NCBI RefSeq assembly: GCF_000420485.1
Contig: NZ_ATVA01000011.1
Coordinates: 372,001 to 436,000 of the forward strand
Reading direction: 5' to 3'
DNA: 64,000 bases
Origin: Paucidesulfovibrio longus DSM 6739
GTDB taxonomy: Bacteria > Desulfobacterota > Desulfovibrionia > Desulfovibrionales > Desulfovibrionaceae
Below the pieces are notes generated by a model. That model saw only the letters and a program-made list of their open reading frames with translations, was not told the origin of the DNA and did not search any database. Shown here piece by piece: positions 8,137-16,065 of this stretch; the first letter of the stretch is position 1, and each line of letters opens with the position of its first letter. Both the position numbers and the translations under genes were made by a program.

Positions 8137-10023
8137 ATGCACAATGCTCACGAAAGCCTTTCGGGCAGAAAACTGGCCGCGGTTTCCCTGGCGGCTCTCG
8201 GCGTGGTCTTCGGCGACATCGGCACCAGCCCCCTCTACGCGATCCGGGAGTGCTTCCACGGCGAATACGGCATCGCCGTCACCCAGGGGAACGTGCTGGG
8301 CGTGCTTTCGCTCGTGTTCTGGGCGCTGCTGCTGGTCGTTTCGCTCAAGTATCTCGTCTTCATCATGCGCGCGGACAACGACGGGGAGGGCGGCGTACTG
8401 GCGCTGACGGCCCTGGTGCGCCCGAAGCGGGGCGTGCGCGGCGTGGGCCAGTGGGCTCTCGTGGCCATGGGGCTTTTCGCCGCCTGCCTGCTCTACGGCG
8501 ACGGCATGATCACCCCTGCCATTTCCGTGCTCAGCGCCGTCGAAGGCCTGGGACACATCGCCCCCGTCTTCAAGCCCTACGTCATCCACGTCACCCTGGG
8601 CATCCTGGTCGGACTTTTTTTGCTCCAGAGCCACGGCACGGCCAGGGTGGGGGCGCTGTTCGGACCGATCATCCTGGTCTGGTTCGGCGTGCTCGCCGTG
8701 CTCGGGCTGGTCCAGATCGCGCTCAACCCGCAGGTTCTCCAGGCGTTTTTTCCCTGGCACGCCCTGGCCTTCCTCATCGACAACCGCCTGCACGGCTTTG
8801 TCGTGCTCGGCGCGGTCTTCCTGGTGGTCACGGGCGCGGAGGCCATCTATGCGGACATGGGGCATTTCGGCAGCCGACCCATCCGGCTGACCTGGTTCCT
8901 GGTCGCCTTTCCGGCTCTGATCCTGAACTATTTCGGCCAGGGGGCCCACCTGCTGACGCATCCGGCGGACGCCTACCATCCGTTCTACGCCATCGTGCCG
9001 CACTGGGCGCTCATTCCCATGGTCCCGCTGGCCACCATGGCCACGATCATCGCGTCCCAGGCCGTGATCACGGGGGCCTTCTCCCTGACCAGCCAGGCCA
9101 TGCACCTGGGCTACCTGCCCCGCCTGCGCGTGACGCACACCTCGTCCACGCACATCGGCCAGATCTACGTGGCGCCGGTCAACTGGCTGCTGATGGTCTG
9201 CACCATCGGGCTGGTGGTGGGGTTTCAGTCGTCGAGCAAGCTGGCCGCGGCCTACGGCGTGGCCGTGACCGCCACCATGCTGATCACCTCCGTGCTCTTC
9301 TTCGTCATCGCCCGCAAGCGCTGGAAGTGGTCCCTGCCTGCGGCGGCCCTGCTGACGCTGCTCTTCCTGCTGGTGGATTCGGCCTTCTTCGTCTCGAACA
9401 TGACCAAGATCTTCCACGGTGCATGGTTCCCGCTGATCATCGGCGGCGTGTTCTTCACGGTCATGATCACCTGGGAGCAGGGGCGGCGCATCCTGGGCAG
9501 CAAGATGAAGGCCCTCACGGAAAAGCTTTCGGATTTCGTGGCCAGGGTGACCAGTGACCCGCCCCAGCGCATCAACGGGCAGGCGTTCTTCCTCACGCGC
9601 AGCCACGACCTCGTGCCCATGGCCATGGTCCAGAACCTGCGGCACAACAAGATCCTGCACTCGGACGTGTTCTTCCTGAACATCCGCACGGAGGAGATTC
9701 CCAGGGTTCCCAATTTCGAGAAGATCGAAGCGGAAAAGCTGGGCGCGGGCATCCACCGCATCATCGCGCATTTCGGCTACATGGAGGAACCGAAGATGTC
9801 CACCATCGCCTCCCTGTGCAAGGAGCAGGGCATCAACGTGGACCTGAAGGAGGCCAGCTTCTTCCTGGGGCGCGAAAAGCTCGCCGTCGGGAAGAAGCCG
9901 CTCATGGGCCGGCTGCGCGCCCAGCTCTTCCTTTTCCTCTCGCGCAACGCCATGGACGCCGCCGGGTTCTTCGACATTCCCTCGGACCAGGTCATCGAGG
10001 TGGGCGCGCAGCTCGAACTGTAG
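8137..10023 (+). CDS. kup: low-affinity potassium transport protein Kup
   Basis: Kup/HAK/KT family K+ importer, driven by proton symport, in the inner membrane. The N-terminal signature GVVFGDIGTSPLYAIRE, the segment LLYGDGMITPAISVLSAVEG and about 12 hydrophobic spans are followed by a soluble C-terminal domain. ATG 8137 gives 628 residues, matching the family (E. coli 622). The open frame extends upstream to 7975, but that part is Arg-rich and non-conserved. I see no clear ribosome-binding site before 8137, which leaves the start slightly uncertain. It is a single-gene unit closed by its own terminator. Confidence 0.94.
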   Translation: MHNAHESLSGRKLAAVSLAALGVVFGDIGTSPLYAIRECFHGEYGIAVTQGNVLGVLSLVFWALLLVVSLKYLVFIMRADNDGEGGVLALTALVRPKRGVRGVGQWALVAMGLFAACLLYGDGMITPAISVLSAVEGLGHIAPVFKPYVIHVTLGILVGLFLLQSHGTARVGALFGPIILVWFGVLAVLGLVQIALNPQVLQAFFPWHALAFLIDNRLHGFVVLGAVFLVVTGAEAIYADMGHFGSRPIRLTWFLVAFPALILNYFGQGAHLLTHPADAYHPFYAIVPHWALIPMVPLATMATIIASQAVITGAFSLTSQAMHLGYLPRLRVTHTSSTHIGQIYVAPVNWLLMVCTIGLVVGFQSSSKLAAAYGVAVTATMLITSVLFFVIARKRWKWSLPAAALLTLLFLLVDSAFFVSNMTKIFHGAWFPLIIGGVFFTVMITWEQGRRILGSKMKALTEKLSDFVARVTSDPPQRINGQAFFLTRSHDLVPMAMVQNLRHNKILHSDVFFLNIRTEEIPRVPNFEKIEAEKLGAGIHRIIAHFGYMEEPKMSTIASLCKEQGINVDLKEASFFLGREKLAVGKKPLMGRLRAQLFLFLSRNAMDAAGFFDIPSDQVIEVGAQLEL

Positions 10024-10046
10024 CCCGCACCTTGCAACGCCAATGG

Positions 10047-10080
10047 AAAAGGGCGGCCCTTCCGGGCCGCCCTTTGTTTT
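10047..10080 (+). terminator. intrinsic terminator after kup
   Basis: A 12-bp GC-rich stem (AAAGGGCGGCCC against GGGCCGCCCTTT) with a 4-base loop is followed by GTTTT, 25 bases after the kup stop codon. The flanking A run means it could also act weakly on the opposite strand for the EF-G-like gene ending at 10106. Confidence 0.85.
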
Positions 10081-10105
10081 GAATATCGCAATGAATCCAG
10101 GAAGA

Positions 10106-12175
10106 TTATTCTTCCTCGGCGTTTTTCTTGTGGGCCTTGATGACCTGTTCGGCCACGTTGGGCGGGCATTCCTCGTAATGGTCGAATTCCATGGCGAAGG
10201 TGCCCTGGCCCGCGGTCATGGAGTTCAGGTCCGGGGCGTACTTGAGCACTTCCGACATGGGCACGTGGGCGCGGATTTCCGTCAGGCCCGCGTTGGAGTC
10301 GGAGCCGAGCACCTTGCCCCGGCGGCCGGAGAGGTCGCCGATGACGTCGCCCATGTAGCTGTCGGGCACGGCCACGGTGACGAGCATGATGGGTTCGAGC
10401 AGCTTCACGCCGGCCTTTTCGCAGGCTTTCTTGTAGGCCAGGGAGCCCGCCACCTTGAAGGCCATCTCCGAGGAGTCGACCTTGTGGTAGGTGCCGTCGT
10501 AGAGGGTGGCCTTGAAGTCGATGAGCGGATATCCCGCGAGGTAGCCGCGCTGGGCCGCTTCCTGGATGCCCTTGTCCACGGCCGGGATGAACTGGTTGGG
10601 AATGGCGCCGCCCACGATGTTGTCCACGAATTCGTAGCCGCCGCCGGAGGGCAGGGGCTCCATGTGGATCCAGCAGTCGCCGAACTGGCCTCGGCCGCCG
10701 GACTGCTTCTTGTGGCGGCCCTGGATTTCCATGGCCTTGCCCTTGAGGGTTTCCCGGTAGGGCACCTTGGGGGTCTTGAGCACGATCTGGACCTTGGAGC
10801 GGCGCTTGGCCTTTTCCGCGGAGACCTCGATGTGGTTCTGGCCCATGCCGGAAAGCAGGGTGTCGCCGGTTTCCTCGTCGCGGGCCATGGACAGGGTGAT
10901 GTCCTCGTCGAGCAGCTTGTGCACGGCGGAGTAGACCTTGTCCTCGTCGCCCTTTTCCGCGGGGGCCAGGGCGTAGGTGATCAGCTGCGGGGCGATTTCC
11001 GGCTTCTTCAGCTCGAACTGGCCCTTTTCGGGCACCAGGGTGTCGCCGGTGCGGGTATACTTGAGCTTGGTCAGGGTCACGATGCTGCCGGGGCCCATGG
11101 GCTCCTTGGTCTGGGCCTGGTCCTTGCCCTGCATCAGCAGGAGCTGGCCCACGCGTTCCTTTTCGCTGCGGTTGACGTTGAGCAGCGCGCTGTCCGGGGT
11201 CAGGGTGCCGGAAAGCACGCGCACCACGGAGAGCTGGCCCGCAAAGGGGTCGGCCAGGGTCTTGAAGACGAACATGGCCAGGGGCTCGTCGGGCGAGCTT
11301 TTGCGAACGGAATCGTCCGCGCCGATCCAGTCGGCGTGGTCCAGGGGCGAGGGCATCAGATCCTGGATGGTGTTCAGGAGCATTTCCGCGCCCTTGTTTT
11401 CCAGGGCGGAACCCACGACAACGGGAACGAGGTCGCCGGAGAGCACGCCCGCCTTGAGGCCCTGGATGACCTCGTCCGGGGTCAGCTCGCCTTCCTCGAA
11501 GTACTTCTCCATCAGGGCTTCGTCGGATTCGGCCACGTTTTCGATCATGGCCTCGCGCATGGCTTCGATGTCGTCGGCCATGTCCGCGGGAATGTCCGCC
11601 TTGGCCGCGCCGCCCTGGTCGTCGAACATGAGGGCCGTGTTGCCCAGCAGGTCCACGACGCCTTTGAAGTTCTCCTTGGAGCCGATGGGGTGGTAGAGCA
11701 GCACGGGCTTGATGCCGAGCATGTCGCTCAGCCCGGCGAAGGCCATGTCGAAGTCGGCGCGGTCCCGGTCGATCTTGTTGATGAAGACCATGGCCGGCAG
11801 ACCGGCTTTCTTGACTTCGCTCCAGACCTTGCGGGTGTGCGGCTTCACGCCGTCCACCGCGTCGATCACGAGTACGGCGCTGTCCGCGCCTGCAAGAATG
11901 TAGCTGAGGTCGCCGCTGAAGTTGGCGTCGCCCGCCGCGTCGATGAGAAAATGCTGGTTCTTGTTCCATTTGTAGTTGGCGAAGCCGGGCTGGATGGAGC
12001 CGCGGCGTTTCACTTCCTCGGGCTCGTAATCCAGGGAGGTGGTTCCCTCCTCGATTTTACCCAGCCGGTTGATGACTCCGGTCTTGAACAGGAGCATTTC
12101 GGCTACGGAGGTCTTGCCGCAGCCGCCATGCCCAACCAATGCGTACGTTCTCTGGCTTTTCAATGCGTCAGACAT
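10106..12175 (-). CDS. elongation factor G-like GTPase (atypical paralogue)
   Basis: Full-length EF-G-family translational GTPase (689 residues) with G domain, domain II and the C-terminal EF-G domains. The P-loop is GHGGCGKTS (15-23) and the NKID box is intact (INKIDRDRADF). However, switch II reads DAAGDANF (79-86) where canonical EF-G has DTPGHVDF, so the catalytic histidine is replaced by Asp83, and the switch I RGIT segment reads RGSI. ATG 12175 is chosen because GGAG lies 6 bases upstream; ATG 12187 is the alternative. It is not in a str operon, so it is more likely a specialised second EF-G (ribosome recycling, rescue or translocation-limited function) than the housekeeping fusA. The function is inferred. 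Confidence 0.85.
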   Translation of the reverse strand: MSDALKSQRTYALVGHGGCGKTSVAEMLLFKTGVINRLGKIEEGTTSLDYEPEEVKRRGSIQPGFANYKWNKNQHFLIDAAGDANFSGDLSYILAGADSAVLVIDAVDGVKPHTRKVWSEVKKAGLPAMVFINKIDRDRADFDMAFAGLSDMLGIKPVLLYHPIGSKENFKGVVDLLGNTALMFDDQGGAAKADIPADMADDIEAMREAMIENVAESDEALMEKYFEEGELTPDEVIQGLKAGVLSGDLVPVVVGSALENKGAEMLLNTIQDLMPSPLDHADWIGADDSVRKSSPDEPLAMFVFKTLADPFAGQLSVVRVLSGTLTPDSALLNVNRSEKERVGQLLLMQGKDQAQTKEPMGPGSIVTLTKLKYTRTGDTLVPEKGQFELKKPEIAPQLITYALAPAEKGDEDKVYSAVHKLLDEDITLSMARDEETGDTLLSGMGQNHIEVSAEKAKRRSKVQIVLKTPKVPYRETLKGKAMEIQGRHKKQSGGRGQFGDCWIHMEPLPSGGGYEFVDNIVGGAIPNQFIPAVDKGIQEAAQRGYLAGYPLIDFKATLYDGTYHKVDSSEMAFKVAGSLAYKKACEKAGVKLLEPIMLVTVAVPDSYMGDVIGDLSGRRGKVLGSDSNAGLTEIRAHVPMSEVLKYAPDLNSMTAGQGTFAMEFDHYEECPPNVAEQVIKAHKKNAEEE

Positions 12176-12505
12176 TCCCAACTCCATTCCACTCAGGTTT
12201 TGTCGAGCGAAGGCCCGAAAAATCGGCCCGCCGCGCACGAGCAGCAGTTTTTAAGGGTTTAGACCTATAGGAACAGCAGCCGCATCTTGTCAAGGGGGGA
12301 CCGGGACTTGAGCGACTCTCTAAGGGCTTGAAGACAGAATAAAATTGGAGCGCATCCAGAAACCGCCCCAGGGCTTGTGAAAAAAAGCATAAGCGCAGAG
12401 GCGGGGTTCGTCTCAAAGTCAAGGCCCGGAAATGGGAAAATCATGACGCCTCCTTCCATTCGCTGGCTGTTGTGTTATGCTAAAAGGCAAACATCGGAGG
12501 TCAAA

Positions 12506-13051
12506 ATGAATAATCGTACAAACAAAAATGGTTCCCTGGCCCTGGCGCTCGTGTTGGGGCTTCTGCTCGCGTTTTTCGCCTCTCCGGCCCTGGCCCAGAT
12601 GGGCCCCGGCATGATGGGAGGAGGGCACGGCTACGGCTCGGGCAGCGGGCAAGGCTACGGACCGGGCTACGGCATGGGTCCGCAGGGCTGGGGCCAGCCC
12701 TACACGGCGGAACAGCAGACCGCCTACTGGAACATCGCCCGCAAGTATTCCCAGCAGCAGAGCGAGCTGAACTCGAAGCTCTGGCCGCTCCAGGCGGACC
12801 TGAACGCAGCTCTCGCGTCCGACAAGCCCGATGCGGCCAAGGCCCGGGAGATCGCAGATCAGCTCGGCGACCTCATGGGCGAGATGTACAAGCTGCGCAT
12901 GGCGTTTTCCATCGATCTGCGCGAGGCCGGCCTGCCCGTCTACAACATGATGGGACCGGGCATGGGCTCCGGCATGATGGGCTACGGAGGCGGCTACGGC
13001 ATGATGGGTCCGGGAATGATGGGTCCGGGAATGATGGGAGGCTGGCAGTGA
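12506..13051 (+). CDS. ZraP/CpxP-like periplasmic metal-associated protein
   Basis: Secreted 181-residue protein with a signal peptide ending SPALAQ. The helical middle part (WNIARKYSQQQSELNSKLWP through MGEMYKLRMAFSIDLRE) resembles the LTxxQ/ZraP periplasmic zinc-binding chaperone family. On both sides are Gly/Met/Tyr-rich tracts with repeated GPGMMG units, and the N-terminal one contains a His (GGGHGYG). Such tracts could bind copper or other soft metals; this is inference. The ribosome-binding site CGGAGG lies just upstream of the ATG. The stop overlaps the next gene (GTGA), so the two form an operon ended by the terminator at 13392. Confidence 0.75.
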   Translation: MNNRTNKNGSLALALVLGLLLAFFASPALAQMGPGMMGGGHGYGSGSGQGYGPGYGMGPQGWGQPYTAEQQTAYWNIARKYSQQQSELNSKLWPLQADLNAALASDKPDAAKAREIADQLGDLMGEMYKLRMAFSIDLREAGLPVYNMMGPGMGSGMMGYGGGYGMMGPGMMGPGMMGGWQ

Positions 13052-13365
13052 TCGGCCTTTCCGGCTTGGCGCTGCCTGCCGCGCAATACGGCGGGACAGG
13101 ACCGGGGCAGGGCATGAACGGCTTCGGCACGGGCTGGGGAGGGCACATGTACATGCCTTTCGGCGGCCTGTTCATGATCGTGCTGCTGGTGGTGGGGGTG
13201 CTGCTGGTCTTCCTGTTCCTGCGCTCCGCCGCCCGCAAGACGCCGAGGTCCGAGTTCGAGACGCCGCTGGAGCTGCTCAAGGGGCGCTACGCGCGCGGCG
13301 AGATCGACCGCGAAGCCTATCTGGCCATCAAGAAAGACCTGGAAGAACGCGGCGAGGGCGATTGA
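13048..13365 (+). CDS. SHOCT domain membrane protein
   Basis: Small 105-residue protein beginning with GTG inside the stop codon of the ZraP-like gene. A Gly-rich N-terminus with the GPGQGMNGFGTGWGGHM segment is followed by one strong membrane helix (about 43-62) and a cytoplasmic C-terminal SHOCT motif (PLELLKGRYARGEIDREAYL). Proteins like this often sit next to metal-stress or CopZ/ZraP-type genes. The SHOCT domain is usually an oligomerisation or regulatory module. Function unknown; a partner of the upstream periplasmic protein is a reasonable inference. Confidence 0.75.
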   Translation: MIGLSGLALPAAQYGGTGPGQGMNGFGTGWGGHMYMPFGGLFMIVLLVVGVLLVFLFLRSAARKTPRSEFETPLELLKGRYARGEIDREAYLAIKKDLEERGEGD

Positions 13366-13391
13366 ATCGCCCTTTCCGGCAGTCCTGAACG

Positions 13392-13424
13392 AGGCCCCTT
13401 GGAAACGAGGGGCCTTTTCGTTTT
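13392..13424 (+). terminator. intrinsic terminator after ZraP-SHOCT pair
   Basis: A 7-bp stem AGGCCCC/GGGGCCT with a 10-base loop is followed by TTTCGTTTT, about 27 bases after the SHOCT gene stop. Confidence 0.75.
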
Positions 13425-13526
13425 CCGGCTGCGGACCGCAAAGAGGCCGCCCGCTCTGCCGATATGCCGGAACGCATTGCCACGGCGTGGGATTTGTGGT
13501 TTTCTGTGCGCAAAGAGGAGCCTGAC

Positions 13527-13994
13527 ATGCCGTTGCCGGACTACCACGAGCGGGCCGAACGAATGCAGCGCGGACTGGCCCGCGCCCTTGCCGCCGATCC
13601 CACGCTCTTGAACTTGCCGGGCCGCTCCCTGGCCTGCAAGGTCGATCCGCTCTACTACCTCGCGGTGCAGCCGCTGTTCGACGAGGCCCTGGAACGCTGG
13701 GCCGGGCTGATGCCGGGCAGCGCGCCCGACGTCCTGGTGCGGACCGGGGCCTACGTCACCCACCCGCCGGACCGGGAGCACGTCCTGACCCTCGGCGTCT
13801 CCTGGGGCGGCAGAACCATGCGCGTGCGCGCCAGCTTCGTGGACGCGGATTTCATAGACCGCGCCCTGCGGCTCTATGCCGGGGCCGCGCGCGGCCTGGA
13901 ACTGTCGGACCTGCGCATCAGCTCCGAGGACCGGGAGCTGGTGGAAAAATTCTTCGAAAACAAGACCGCGCCCCGAAATCTGGCCTATGCCTGA
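13527..13994 (+). CDS. hypothetical protein, 155 aa
   Basis: I do not recognise this family. ATG 13527 is preferred over an upstream in-frame ATG at 13464 because AGAGGAG (13514-13520) lies just before it. The protein is soluble, without signal peptide or membrane span, and mixed alpha/beta in composition. Notable segments are DYHERAERMQRGLARAL, LACKVDPLYYLAVQPLFDEA and SWGGRTMRVRASFVDADF. It is followed convergently by the CyuA gene with a 39-base gap. Codon use matches its neighbours, so it appears to be a genuine gene. Confidence 0.6.
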   Translation: MPLPDYHERAERMQRGLARALAADPTLLNLPGRSLACKVDPLYYLAVQPLFDEALERWAGLMPGSAPDVLVRTGAYVTHPPDREHVLTLGVSWGGRTMRVRASFVDADFIDRALRLYAGAARGLELSDLRISSEDRELVEKFFENKTAPRNLAYA

Positions 13995-14033
13995 TTGCGG
14001 GGCGCGTCGGTCGGGCTTGGTCCCGCTTCCTCG

Positions 14034-15368
14034 CTAGTCGCCGCGTTCCGCGGTGAGCTGCTTCTCGATCATGATGTTCAGGATGGTGCGGTCCGTCTCG
14101 ATCATGCCCTGGGTGGAGAGTTCGCCCACGTTGCGCATGGTCTGCTCGGACGAGCAGCCGATGATTCCGTCCGTGTCGGCCACGTCGACGCCCTGGAGCG
14201 CGAAGAGGGCGGACTGCACGGCGGACCCGGCTGCGGTGTTCAGCTTCAGGGCGCAGGCGGCCTTGGCCCCGTCGCAGATGACCCCGGCCAGGTCGGCCAC
14301 GAGGTTCTTGATGGCGCCGGAAACATGCCTGGCGTCGCCGCCGAGCAGGTAGGCGACCCCGGCCGCGGCTCCGGCCCCGGCGGCCACGGAGCAGCCGCAG
14401 ACGGCCGAGAGGCGGCCCGTGTGCGCCTTGACGTAGGCCGTGATCATGTGGCTGAGGGCCACGGCTTCGAGCATCTGCCGCTCGCTGATGTGGACATGGT
14501 CCGCCACGGCGCGGATGGGCAGGATCGCTGTCAGGCCGTGGTTGCCGCTGCCTGCCGAACTCATGGCCGGAAGGTTCACCCCGGCCATGCGCGCGTCCGC
14601 CGCCGCCGAGGTAAGGATGCGCGCCGAGAGGATCATGTCCCGCTCCATGAGGCCCTGGCGGGCCATGCGGTCCAGAGCCTTGCCGATGCCGAGTCCGGAA
14701 CCGTGCTTGAGGCCGTGGGCCGCGAGCAGCTCGTTGCGCTTGACTCCTTCCATGAGAAACGCCAGATCGTCGTCGTCCAGGTCGTCGGTCAGGGCGATGA
14801 TTTCGTCCAGGCTGCGGGCCATGAGCCATTCTTCCAGCGCGGCCACGCCGCTCTTGCCGTCCGCCGCGCGCGGGGCGAGCAGGGCGTGTCGGGCGAGGTC
14901 CGTTCCGTCCAGGCGCAGGGCCGTGATGTTGTCGTGCAGCCCTTCGATTTCGGCCTCGGCCGCGCGGTCCCCGGCCTGCACCCGCGCGCGGATGAACAGC
15001 CCCTGGCGCTCGCGCAGCAGATGCACGGACACCTTCTTCGCGCCCTTGGCGGCCAGGGCGGCCTTGCGGGCCGCCTCCGGGATGGAGCCGAGCACCTGGA
15101 GCCTGAGGCCGGGGTCGCCGCCGAAGGCGCCCAGCGCGGCAGCCGTGTCCAGGCCCTTGAGGTCGGGCGCGCCGGGAATGGAGACGGCCAGTCCGTTCTT
15201 GTAGACGTTGGGATCCGTCCAGACCTCCACGGCGTCCACGCGGCGCACGTCGGCGTCGTCGAGCAGCGAGGCCGCGGCCGCCGCGGCGAGCGCCACGGCC
15301 ACCGGCTCGGTGCAGCCCAGGGCCGGAGCCACTTCCAAACGCAGGATGTCCTTGACGGTAAAGCTCAT
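14034..15368 (-). CDS. cyuA: CyuA/YhaM-type L-cysteine desulfidase (UPF0597)
   Basis: Member of the iron-sulfur UPF0597/CyuA family related to the alpha subunit of L-serine dehydratase. The family removes sulfide from L-cysteine to give pyruvate, ammonia and H2S. Visible signatures are EVAPALGCTEPVAVALA (Cys19), SSAGSGNHGLTAILPI, SAVCGCSVAAGAGAAAG, CDGAKAACALK and DGIIGCSSEQTM. The cysteines in these blocks are candidates for the 4Fe-4S cluster. At 444 residues the length is normal. It lies 16 bases downstream of a cysteine-containing orphan gene on the same strand, suggesting a two-gene operon. Serine as an alternative substrate cannot be excluded. Confidence 0.85.
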   Translation of the reverse strand: MSFTVKDILRLEVAPALGCTEPVAVALAAAAAASLLDDADVRRVDAVEVWTDPNVYKNGLAVSIPGAPDLKGLDTAAALGAFGGDPGLRLQVLGSIPEAARKAALAAKGAKKVSVHLLRERQGLFIRARVQAGDRAAEAEIEGLHDNITALRLDGTDLARHALLAPRAADGKSGVAALEEWLMARSLDEIIALTDDLDDDDLAFLMEGVKRNELLAAHGLKHGSGLGIGKALDRMARQGLMERDMILSARILTSAAADARMAGVNLPAMSSAGSGNHGLTAILPIRAVADHVHISERQMLEAVALSHMITAYVKAHTGRLSAVCGCSVAAGAGAAAGVAYLLGGDARHVSGAIKNLVADLAGVICDGAKAACALKLNTAAGSAVQSALFALQGVDVADTDGIIGCSSEQTMRNVGELSTQGMIETDRTILNIMIEKQLTAERGD

Positions 15369-15384
15369 GCGCGCTCTCCGGGGA

Positions 15385-15906
15385 TCATTGCTGCTTGGTC
15401 TGGCTGTTCGGGCAGGAATCCGAGAGGAAGCAGATGGGGCAGCCGCCCTTGTAGGGCATGTGGGTGAAGACCGCGAACTGGTGGTCCAGGGTGCCTTCGG
15501 GGTTCCAGGAAAGTCCCAGGGACTCGAAGGCGTCCTGCACGGCGGGACCGGGCTTGGGCAGCGGGGCGCACTGGCCCTGGTCCAGCTCCGGGATGAGGTG
15601 TCGCGCCGCGATCATGACCATGGTGATGGCCAGGTTATGGAAGCTCATGCCCGCTGTGGGCGAGTCCTGCCAGATGCCCTCGATCTCGCTGTCCACGTCC
15701 TTGTCCAGCCAGAGCAGCAGGTAGGCGTTGTTGCCCTTGGCGTTGGTCAGCTTGCGCGCGTTGAGATGGCTCTTCCACTTTTCCCAGCGCTCTCCCAGCT
15801 CGTCCATGAGATCCTGGTCCATGCGGGTTTCTTTGCTGATTTCGGAATAGATCCAGATGTCGAATTCCGGATTCACTTCGACGTTCTCTATCTTCAACTC
15901 GCTCAC
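15385..15906 (-). CDS. hypothetical protein with C-terminal CPxC motif, 173 aa
   Basis: I do not recognise this family. It is soluble, rich in acidic and aromatic residues, with LLLWLDKDVDSEIEGIWQD and MSFHNLAITMVMIAARHL in the middle. The C-terminus carries GGCPICFLSDSC (Cys156, Cys159, Cys165) that could bind a metal or undergo thiol chemistry. It precedes the cysteine desulfidase gene by 16 bases on the same strand, so a role linked to cysteine or sulfide is possible but unproven. Confidence 0.65.
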   Translation of the reverse strand: MSELKIENVEVNPEFDIWIYSEISKETRMDQDLMDELGERWEKWKSHLNARKLTNAKGNNAYLLLWLDKDVDSEIEGIWQDSPTAGMSFHNLAITMVMIAARHLIPELDQGQCAPLPKPGPAVQDAFESLGLSWNPEGTLDHQFAVFTHMPYKGGCPICFLSDSCPNSQTKQQ

Positions 15907-16065
15907 GTGCGTGTCCTCCGATGATGTTTGATGGTCCCATACCCGCTTTCCCCGCGCGGCTCAAGCCGCCTTTTCCGGCGCAGGCGGTTCACAGCTCCGC
16001 GTTTTCCTGATAGTTTCAAGGCGTAATTCGCGCAGAGCGCTTTCGGACACCTCAACGAACCGAAG

